Source: Deltaproteobacteria bacterium
GTDB taxonomy: Bacteria > Desulfobacterota > Syntrophia > Syntrophales > UBA2210
Direction of reading: 5' to 3'
Assembly (NCBI GenBank): GCA_016935935.1
Contig: JAFGPZ010000032.1
Span: 1-10,939 of the forward strand
DNA length: 10,939 nucleotides
Program-made: the position numbers and the translations under genes
Notes under the pieces: generated by a model
What the model was told of the DNA's origin: nothing
Database searches by the model: none
The model's input: the letters and a program-made list of their open reading frames with translations, nothing else
Shown here: one piece after another, positions 1 to 5,905 of the stretch
Layout: each line of letters opens with the position of its first letter
How positions within the stretch are numbered: the stretch's first letter is position 1

Positions 1-1
1 C

Positions 2-1276
2 GGAAAGATGGATGTGGAAGCGACAGTACTGGGCACCTTCACAGACTCAGGCATGTTTCATATACTCTACGATGGGCGAACGGTGGCTTACCTGGATATG
101 AAATTCCTCCACGAGGGGCTGCCCAAAATGAGGCTTCAAGCCAGGTGGAGCCCGACCTTCTTTGACGAACCTGATTTCCCTGAACCTGAGGATATGGGTC
201 GTGCCTTGAAAGGGATGCTTGCCAGGCTTAATATCTGCAGCAAGGAATCGGTGGTGCGGCAATATGATCATGAGGTGCAGGGTGGTAGTGTAATTAAACC
301 GATGGTGGGAATCGCAAATGATGGTCCCAGTGACGCCGCCGTTATCAGACCTGCATTAGAGTCATTCGAGGGTGTTGTTGTGGCAAATGGAATCTGTCCA
401 CGATACAGCGATATAGATACATACCACATGGCAGCCTGCGCCGTCGATGAGGCAATCAGGAACGCAATAGCCGTGGGAGGATCACTGAATCGAATGGCTG
501 GAATCGATAATTTTTGCTGGTGTGATCCCGTAGAATCGGAAAAAACTCCCGACGGAGAGTACAAGCTGGCTCAACTCGTAAGGGCGAACAAGGCCCTCTA
601 CGATTATACTGTGGCCTATGGCGTTCCCTGCATATCGGGCAAGGATAGTATGAAAAATGATTACATTGTAGGAGATACCAAGATATCTATTCCACCCACT
701 CTCCTCTTCTCCGTAATGGGGAAAATCGAAGACGTGAGGAATACGGTGACTATGGATGCCAAAGAAGCGGGAGATCTGGTATATATACTCGGGGAGACTC
801 TGAATGAACTCGGGGGATCAGAGTGGTTTGCCATGAACGGCCATATCGGAAAGGTTGTTCCTAAAGTCGATGCCCTGAAGGCAAAAAATCTCTACCAAGC
901 TTTGAGCCGCGCCATTGGAACAGGGCTCGTTGCGTCATGCCATGATTGTTCCGACGGGGGCCTTGGCGTTGCCCTCGCTGAAACCGCTTTTTCAGGGGGG
1001 CTGGGCATGGATATCAAACTGTCGTTAGTCCCCTCAAAAGGCATAGAGAGAAATGACGAACTCATCTTCTCCGAATCGCAGAGCAGGTTCGTTGTAACAG
1101 TACATCCTGAAAAGCAGGAAGACTTTTTGAATCGCCTGGAAGGACATACGCTCGCATGCGTGGGAGCAGTTACTGAAGAAGGTATATTCAGAGTCACGGG
1201 TATTAATAACAAGGTCATCATACGGGAAAAGATAGAGGACCTGAAACAAGTGTGGCAGGAACCACTTAATTTTTAG
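2..1276 (+). CDS. purL: Phosphoribosylformylglycinamidine (FGAM) synthetase, synthetase subunit, C-terminal part (5' end outside window)
   Basis: This is the C-terminal part of the ATP-dependent subunit that converts FGAR to FGAM in cytoplasmic purine synthesis, using ammonia delivered by PurQ. The frame is open to the left edge, so the methionine at position 8 is probably internal. Counting from that Met, the fragment of 422 residues shows RQYDHEVQGG (84-93), a VANGICPRYSDIDTYHMA stretch (125-142), SGKDSMKND (210-218), the ATP-site-type segment CSDGGLGVALAE (314-325) and FSESQSRFVV (354-363), all typical of the second AIRS-like half of PurL. The visible length and the separate downstream purQ suggest the large two-half PurL (PurSL type, about 1000 aa) rather than the short 740-residue Bacillus form; the missing N-terminus would decide this. 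The stop codon lies 15 nt before purQ, so the two are almost certainly co-transcribed. No frameshift or missing motif is seen. Confidence 0.95.
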   Translation, partial: GKMDVEATVLGTFTDSGMFHILYDGRTVAYLDMKFLHEGLPKMRLQARWSPTFFDEPDFPEPEDMGRALKGMLARLNICSKESVVRQYDHEVQGGSVIKPMVGIANDGPSDAAVIRPALESFEGVVVANGICPRYSDIDTYHMAACAVDEAIRNAIAVGGSLNRMAGIDNFCWCDPVESEKTPDGEYKLAQLVRANKALYDYTVAYGVPCISGKDSMKNDYIVGDTKISIPPTLLFSVMGKIEDVRNTVTMDAKEAGDLVYILGETLNELGGSEWFAMNGHIGKVVPKVDALKAKNLYQALSRAIGTGLVASCHDCSDGGLGVALAETAFSGGLGMDIKLSLVPSKGIERNDELIFSESQSRFVVTVHPEKQEDFLNRLEGHTLACVGAVTEEGIFRVTGINNKVIIREKIEDLKQVWQEPLNF

Positions 1277-1291
1277 GGGAAATCCAGACAG

Positions 1292-2119
1292 ATGGCAAAG
1301 AAGGTAAAATCGATAGTACTGACTGGGAATGGTACAAATTGTGAAATGGAAATGGCTCATGCCTGTCGAATTGCCGGTTCGGACGAGGTTGACGTTGTAC
1401 ACATCAGTGAACTGATCTGTGGAGAAAAAAAGCTGGATGATTATGACTTTCTCAATCTCCCCGGGGGTTTTCTGGACGGAGATGACCTGGGTTCCGCCAA
1501 GGCAGGCGCCAACAGACTGATACATGCCCGTGTCAAAAAGAGTGGCACGAGACTGTATGCCCAGATTATCAAATTCATAGATGACGGCAAACTTATACTG
1601 GGAGTCTGTAACGGATTCCAGCTTATGATAAAACTGGGTCTTCTCCCGGCATTCGACGGGGATTATTCTACCCAAACTGTCACATTGACCTTTAATGATT
1701 CAGGAAGATTTGAGGATAGGTGGGTTTATCTTAAGGCAAACAATGATTCGCCCTGTGTGTTCACCCTCGGTATAGACGGGATGTATCTTCCCGTACGGCA
1801 TGGAGAGGGTAAAATTATCACAAGGGATGGTGAAGTTCTGAAGAAGCTAAAAGAAAAAAATCAGATAGTTTTGCAGTACAGTGATAGTGAGTATAGTGAA
1901 CCAGCGGAAGATTATCCCATGAATCCGAATGGTTCTGTTGGCGCAATAGCAGGTATATGCGATGAAAGGGGTAGACTTTTTGGTCTGATGCCTCACCCGG
2001 AGGCCTACCTGCATTACACAAACCACCCACGCTGGACGAGGGAACAACTCCCGGAAGAGGGGATTGGACTTTCCATCTTCAAGAATGCAGTTAATTTTAT
2101 CAGAAGTGAAAATGGCTGA
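1292..2119 (+). CDS. purQ: FGAM synthetase glutamine amidotransferase subunit PurQ (long form)
   Basis: This 275-residue class I glutamine amidotransferase hydrolyses glutamine and passes ammonia to PurL. The N-terminal strand and TGNGTNCE (11-18) lead to PGGFLDGDDLGSAKAGANR (57-75), the signature of this subfamily. The nucleophile elbow GVCNGFQ gives Cys106. MPHPEAY gives His235 and Glu237, which complete the catalytic triad. RHGEGK (169-174) is another conserved PurQ element. It is longer than the roughly 225-residue Bacillus-type PurQ, with extra sequence between the Cys and His/Glu motifs and a tail after the HPE motif. The long form is expected to pair with a large PurL, which fits the gene directly upstream. 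An AGGGGA ribosome-binding site (1275-1280) overlaps the purL stop and lies 11 nt before the ATG. The gene is the last of its run before a 340-nt gap. Confidence 0.95.
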   Translation: MAKKVKSIVLTGNGTNCEMEMAHACRIAGSDEVDVVHISELICGEKKLDDYDFLNLPGGFLDGDDLGSAKAGANRLIHARVKKSGTRLYAQIIKFIDDGKLILGVCNGFQLMIKLGLLPAFDGDYSTQTVTLTFNDSGRFEDRWVYLKANNDSPCVFTLGIDGMYLPVRHGEGKIITRDGEVLKKLKEKNQIVLQYSDSEYSEPAEDYPMNPNGSVGAIAGICDERGRLFGLMPHPEAYLHYTNHPRWTREQLPEEGIGLSIFKNAVNFIRSENG

Positions 2120-2459
2120 TCTATATAAACCACAGGTGGAGAATTTTTCAAAACGCTTCAGAAATCCCAGCTCTACCATAGTGAGTGCATCTTATGCCGC
2201 TTTACACATATTGGTAATTCAAATCAGGTAATCTTACCGAAATGTAGCATTTGAAACTCCCGGCAACAGGTTTCGGGTAAGTTCCGTCTCTTAAGGAGAT
2301 TTTTATTTTTGTGCTCGCTCGATGATCACTCATTGAACACCGGTACACTCGATCTCTGTGCGGCTCAACTCACTCAATGGGTCCTGTATAAGTTTTGTGG
2401 TATCAGATTTGCATTACTCTTCTGGGGAATAGGAAAGATTTAAAACCGGGGAATTATTA
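2120..2459. other. Intergenic region between purQ and dapF with several hairpins
   Basis: This is the only gap over 300 nt and holds no recognised gene, tRNA or known riboswitch. From left to right it contains: the bulk of a possible 39-residue ORF that starts inside purQ (2112-2231); a short perfect inverted repeat AAATG-TAG-CATTT (2240-2252); a CCCG/CGGG hairpin extended by AACT/AGTT (2255-2283); a TCTC/GAGA mini-hairpin followed by a T-rich run (2287-2310); and a longer imperfect stem (2328-2382) made of a 9-bp outer helix and a 7-bp inner helix. A TATAAG hexamer at 2387-2392 resembles a -10 box but has no convincing -35. The gap probably separates two transcription units and should carry the promoter or leader of the dapF run; that is inferred from spacing rather than from a clear promoter. 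Confidence 0.6.
2255..2310 (+). terminator. Weak candidate terminator after purLQ
   Basis: Two adjacent hairpins are followed by T-rich sequence. The first pairs AACTCCCG (2255-2262) with CGGG and AGTT (2274-2277 and 2280-2283) across a 2-nt bulge. The second pairs TCTC (2287-2290) with GAGA (2296-2299) around a 5-nt loop and runs directly into TTTTTATTTTT (2300-2310). The T-tract is good, but the hairpin touching it has only 4 canonical pairs, so efficient intrinsic termination is doubtful. The same stretch contains AAGGAG (2293-2298), which could instead be a Shine-Dalgarno sequence. Confidence 0.3.
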
Positions 2460-3308
2460 ATGGATGTTTGCAGTAATGGTAGCGATGGCGTCCTTTTTTT
2501 TAAAATGTCAGGCCACGGGAATGATTTTATTGTAATCGACAACATCGACGGATATCATGCCCTGGACTGGCGGAAGTATTCGTCCATCTGGTGTCAGCGG
2601 CGCCTTTCAGTCGGTGCTGATGGCATTCTTATTATTGAAAAGAGTGAAAGGGCAGATTTCAGATTAAGAATATTCAATTCTGACGGGAGTGAAGCGGAAA
2701 TGTGCGGCAATGGTGCCCGTTGTGCAGCTGTTTTAGCGTCATTGCGAAATAGAGCCGGATCTCATATGACATTCGAGACAATGGCCGGTATCATCAGGGC
2801 ACAGGTAGAGGGGGATAGAGCTTCTATTCAGCTGACAGATCCGAGAGAGGATCAGGGAAAGGTTGAACTTGATATCGATGGAGAGCATCTAACCCTCCAT
2901 TGTATAAACACGGGAGTTCCTCATGCCGTTTTATTTGTAAAGAATATATGGAATATACCTGGCGAAGAGATCAAGCGGACGGGACATCTAATTCGATTTC
3001 ACAGTATCTTTAAGCCCGAAGGCACCAATGTCGATTTTGTGGAGGTTCTCGGCCCTGGTAACATTTGTGTTCGAACCTACGAACGAGGTGTTGAGGCGGA
3101 AACCATGGCATGCGGGACGGGTGCAGCGGCAGCGGCCCTCATAACCCATCTCCATGGGAACGGTGGCGATCCTCCCTTTAGCGTAAAGGTTCCCGAAGGA
3201 ATGCTGGAGATTGACTTTCATGATACAGATTCACATATTAGTGATGTTTGGCTTACAGGCAGGGTCAGCTGTGCCTGTAAAGGTTATTTATCATATAAGG
3301 AGACATAG
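2460..3308 (+). CDS. dapF: Diaminopimelate epimerase
   Basis: The enzyme interconverts LL- and meso-diaminopimelate, the last step before meso-DAP is used for peptidoglycan or decarboxylated to lysine. It is a cofactor-independent two-cysteine racemase of 282 residues, close to the family norm of about 275. KMSGHGNDFIVID (15-27) is the first conserved block. EMCGNGARC carries the catalytic Cys82, and ETMACGTGAAAA carries the second catalytic Cys218. Supporting substrate-site elements are TGVPHAV (151-157), GTNVDFVEV (188-196) and RTYERGVEAET (205-215). The chosen ATG has GGGGA (2448-2452) 7 nt upstream. It adds about 11 residues before the usual beginning of the fold (LFFKM), but the next in-frame ATG (Met16) would remove the first strand. 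The gene opens the second run and is followed 6 nt later by dapL, the preceding step of the same pathway. Confidence 0.96.
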   Translation: MDVCSNGSDGVLFFKMSGHGNDFIVIDNIDGYHALDWRKYSSIWCQRRLSVGADGILIIEKSERADFRLRIFNSDGSEAEMCGNGARCAAVLASLRNRAGSHMTFETMAGIIRAQVEGDRASIQLTDPREDQGKVELDIDGEHLTLHCINTGVPHAVLFVKNIWNIPGEEIKRTGHLIRFHSIFKPEGTNVDFVEVLGPGNICVRTYERGVEAETMACGTGAAAAALITHLHGNGGDPPFSVKVPEGMLEIDFHDTDSHISDVWLTGRVSCACKGYLSYKET

Positions 3309-3314
3309 ACATTT

Positions 3315-4493
3315 ATGCAAACTTTTGCACAAAGAATAAAAGACATCCCGCCTTATCTGTTTGTGGAAATAGACAGAATCAAACAGGCCGCGCTGGATAA
3401 AGGGGTCGATATCATCGATCTCGGCGTGGGGGACCCGGATCTTCCAACGCCAGGGGCTGTAATCAATCGTCTCATAGAGTCAACTGGGGAGAGGGGTTTT
3501 CACAACTACCCTTTCAATTCTGGATTACCTGGTTTGAGGTTGGCCTTTGCCGAATGGTTCAAGGGGCGTTTCGGTGTTTCCCTTGATCCAAATGATGAGG
3601 TGCTTCCCCTGATAGGTTCCAAGGAGGGTATAGGACATATATATTTTGGCTACATGGACCCCGGTGATGAGGTCCTGATACCTGATCCCGGTTACCCTGT
3701 TTACGCGGCAGGGGCAATTCTGGCGGGGGCGGTCCCCCGGTATTTTCCCTTGAGAAGGGAGAACAATTTCCTTCCCCGCATCGATGAATTAGAAAAAATG
3801 GTAACTCCCAGGACACGAATGCTCTGGCTTAATTATCCCTCCAACCCAACGGCAGCAGTAGCATCTCTCGAATTTTTTGAGGAAATTTCACAGTTTGCGG
3901 CAGAGAGGGGGATCCTTATATGTCAGGACATGGCCTATTCGGAAATCACCTTTGGCGGGAGGAAGGCCGTCAGCCTCCTGCAGACATCCAAAGGGAATGA
4001 TGCGGGTGTCGAGTTTCATTCCCTTTCCAAAACTTTCTGCATGACGGGATGGCGCGTAGGATTCGCTGTGGGAAAGGCGGAGGCGATCGAGTCTCTGGCC
4101 AAGGTAAAAACAAACCTGGACTCGGGGATTTTTATCCCTATACAGAAGGCAGCCGAAACGGCGCTTCTCTATTGTCAAAAAGAAGCGAAGGAGATTGTGA
4201 AAACCTTTGAAGCAAGGCAGAAGATGTTTGTCGCCGGCCTCAACGAGATTGGATGGACTGTTCCAATGCCGGAGGCTACCTTCTATGTCTGGGCACCCGT
4301 TCCGAAGGGTTTCGATTCAATGAGTTTCTGTGCATATCTAATGGAGGAAACCGGTATCGTATGCACGCCGGGAGTAGGGTTCGGAAATTATGGAGAAGGT
4401 TTCATCAGGATGAGCCTCACTATAGCAGATGACCGTCTACGAGAAGCGCTTGAGCGCATGAGTAAATTGAAGGTTAAATGGGTATTTAAATAA
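3315..4493 (+). CDS. dapL: LL-diaminopimelate aminotransferase, PLP-dependent (DapL type)
   Basis: This is a class I/II fold-type I aminotransferase of 392 residues. It is assigned as the enzyme that converts tetrahydrodipicolinate directly to LL-diaminopimelate with glutamate as amino donor, bypassing the succinylase and acetylase routes. The N-terminal block IPPYLFVEIDRIK (11-23) followed by DIIDLGVGDPDLPTP (32-46) is typical of the DapL group in deltaproteobacteria and methanogens. PLP-site residues visible are Asn177 (NYPSNPT), Asp205 and Tyr208 (CQDMAYSE), the Schiff-base Lys239 (SLSKTFCMTGWR), Arg247, and the carboxylate-binding Arg365 (GFIRMSL). Substrate assignment by sequence alone is uncertain in this superfamily, where aspartate or alanine aminotransferase is the alternative, but placement directly behind dapF strongly supports the DAP pathway. 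AAGGAG (3297-3302), inside the dapF end, lies 12 nt before the ATG. Its stop shares one base with the purF start. Confidence 0.88.
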   Translation: MQTFAQRIKDIPPYLFVEIDRIKQAALDKGVDIIDLGVGDPDLPTPGAVINRLIESTGERGFHNYPFNSGLPGLRLAFAEWFKGRFGVSLDPNDEVLPLIGSKEGIGHIYFGYMDPGDEVLIPDPGYPVYAAGAILAGAVPRYFPLRRENNFLPRIDELEKMVTPRTRMLWLNYPSNPTAAVASLEFFEEISQFAAERGILICQDMAYSEITFGGRKAVSLLQTSKGNDAGVEFHSLSKTFCMTGWRVGFAVGKAEAIESLAKVKTNLDSGIFIPIQKAAETALLYCQKEAKEIVKTFEARQKMFVAGLNEIGWTVPMPEATFYVWAPVPKGFDSMSFCAYLMEETGIVCTPGVGFGNYGEGFIRMSLTIADDRLREALERMSKLKVKWVFK

Positions 4494-5884
4494 TGGGAGG
4501 ATTAAAGGACTGTTGCGGTATATTCGGTATATATGGTGACAAAGAGGCCGCTGAAAAAGCATACTTGGGATTGTACGCACTGCAGCACCGGGGTCAGGAG
4601 AGTGCCGGTATAGCTGTATCGAATGGGCAAGACATAGTTCTTCACAAAGGCATGGGTCTTGTATGGTCCGTCTTTTCAAAGCCCGATATCATGCCTCGTC
4701 TCAAAGGCATGTCGGCAATAGGACATAATCGTTATTCCACAACCGGAGCGTCTGGACTTTTAAATGCCCAACCCATATATATACGCTACAAGGGGAAACA
4801 AATCGCGGCCGCCCATAATGGCAACCTCGTCAATGCCCTTGAACTAAGAAAAAAACTGGAAGACCAGGGGTCCATCTTTCAGACCACGTCAGACAGTGAA
4901 ATAGTTCTCCACCTTATAGCACGCTCCACTGGTGAATCGATCGAGGATAACATCATGGAGTGCCTGGCTCAGCTTGATGGGGCCTATTGTTTTCTTTTTC
5001 TCAAGCCGGGAAAACTGATTGCGGCTCGTGACCCTCACGGTTTCAGGCCTCTCTGTCTCGGGAAAAAGGCCGATGCCCATATCGTGGCATCTGAATCCTG
5101 CGCCCTCGATATCATTGGCGCAGAATATGTCCGTTCTATTGAGCCTGGAGAAGTGGTCATTATCAGCAATGGAAAAATGACATCAAAGACACTGCCGAAA
5201 ACCGTAAGGCAATCATATTGTGTGTTTGAATACATATATTTTTCCAGACCTGACAGCATCATATTCAATGAAAAGGTAGATAAAATCCGAAGGAAACTGG
5301 GGAAAAAATTGGCCGAAGAGGCCCCCTGTGATGCGGATATTGTAATAGCCGTGCCAGATTCTGCAAACACTGCCGCCCTGGGATATGCACACAGATCAGA
5401 TCTTCGCTTTGAAATAGGACTCATAAGAAATCATTACGTGGGCCGCACATTTATTGCACCCCATCAGAAAGAGAGAGACCTCGATGTGCGGGTTAAATTT
5501 AACCCCGTTACCGGTGTGCTAAAAGGTAAGCGCGTTGTTATCGTTGAAGATTCGATAGTAAGGGGTACAACACTGAAACAACTGGTCTGCCTTGTTAGAA
5601 GCGCCGGAGCCAAAAAGATCCATGTACGGGTGAGCTCACCCCCCATTATCTCTCCTTGTTTCTACGGTATAGATATATCAAACCGGGAGGAGTTGATTGC
5701 ATCTTCTTCTTCGATAGAGGAGATTCGCAACTATATAGAAGCCGATTCATTGTCCTATCTGTCCGTTAAGGGAATGCTCAGTGTCGTGCCTAGAGGAAAC
5801 CTACAATGTGCCGCATGTTTTACAGGAAATTACCCGACGGATATACCCGAGGCATTTAAAAAAGAACAGTTTGACTTAATGTAG
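4493..5884 (+). CDS. purF: Amidophosphoribosyltransferase (glutamine PRPP amidotransferase), [4Fe-4S] type
   Basis: PurF makes 5-phosphoribosylamine from PRPP and glutamine, the first committed step of purine synthesis. It has 463 residues, close to the Bacillus-type enzyme. The N-terminal Ntn-hydrolase glutaminase domain begins CGIFGIYG, so Cys8 should become the N-terminal nucleophile after removal of a 7-residue propeptide. Further glutaminase motifs are LQHRGQESAG (30-39), GHNRYSTTG (77-85) and AAHNGNLVN (106-114). The C-terminal phosphoribosyltransferase domain carries the PRPP loop VVIVEDSIVRGTT (348-360). Cys243, Cys389, Cys439 and Cys442 (the last two as CAAC) match the four iron-sulfur ligands of the Bacillus subtilis class, suggesting an oxygen-sensitive cluster. 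The start overlaps the dapL stop as TAATG and no strong Shine-Dalgarno lies close by, so translational coupling is likely. Feedback inhibition by AMP and GMP is known for the family but not shown here. Confidence 0.97.
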   Translation: MGGLKDCCGIFGIYGDKEAAEKAYLGLYALQHRGQESAGIAVSNGQDIVLHKGMGLVWSVFSKPDIMPRLKGMSAIGHNRYSTTGASGLLNAQPIYIRYKGKQIAAAHNGNLVNALELRKKLEDQGSIFQTTSDSEIVLHLIARSTGESIEDNIMECLAQLDGAYCFLFLKPGKLIAARDPHGFRPLCLGKKADAHIVASESCALDIIGAEYVRSIEPGEVVIISNGKMTSKTLPKTVRQSYCVFEYIYFSRPDSIIFNEKVDKIRRKLGKKLAEEAPCDADIVIAVPDSANTAALGYAHRSDLRFEIGLIRNHYVGRTFIAPHQKERDLDVRVKFNPVTGVLKGKRVVIVEDSIVRGTTLKQLVCLVRSAGAKKIHVRVSSPPIISPCFYGIDISNREELIASSSSIEEIRNYIEADSLSYLSVKGMLSVVPRGNLQCAACFTGNYPTDIPEAFKKEQFDLM

Positions 5885-5905
5885 AATAAAAGGGAAGGTT
5901 GTAAC

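Noticed and set aside
1034..1675. Long open frame on the minus strand (213 codons) across the purL-purQ junction
   Set aside because: It lies opposite two clearly conserved genes, its translation resembles no family I know, and both + strand genes retain all their motifs. It is a shadow frame.
2120..2260. Possible purine riboswitch after purQ, suggested by a TATAA, a CCAC/GTGG repeat and a CTCTACC string
   Set aside because: The CCAC/GTGG arms are only 2 nt apart and cannot form the P2 helix with a 7-nt loop. The remaining core pieces and the P1 helix are absent, and the position behind purQ overlaps a possible small ORF.
2387..2392. TATAAG as a -10 promoter box for dapF
   Set aside because: It matches the consensus at 5 of 6 bases, but no acceptable -35 lies 16-18 nt upstream and the extended -10 TG is misplaced, so it is not listed as a promoter.
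2260..2459. Lysine riboswitch in front of dapF-dapL
   Set aside because: The region is long enough, but I see none of the conserved core strings or the multi-helix junction of that class.
2120..2459. A tRNA gene or mobile-element scar in the gap
   Set aside because: No T-loop-like GTTCGA sequence, cloverleaf, terminal inverted repeats or target-site duplication could be found by eye.
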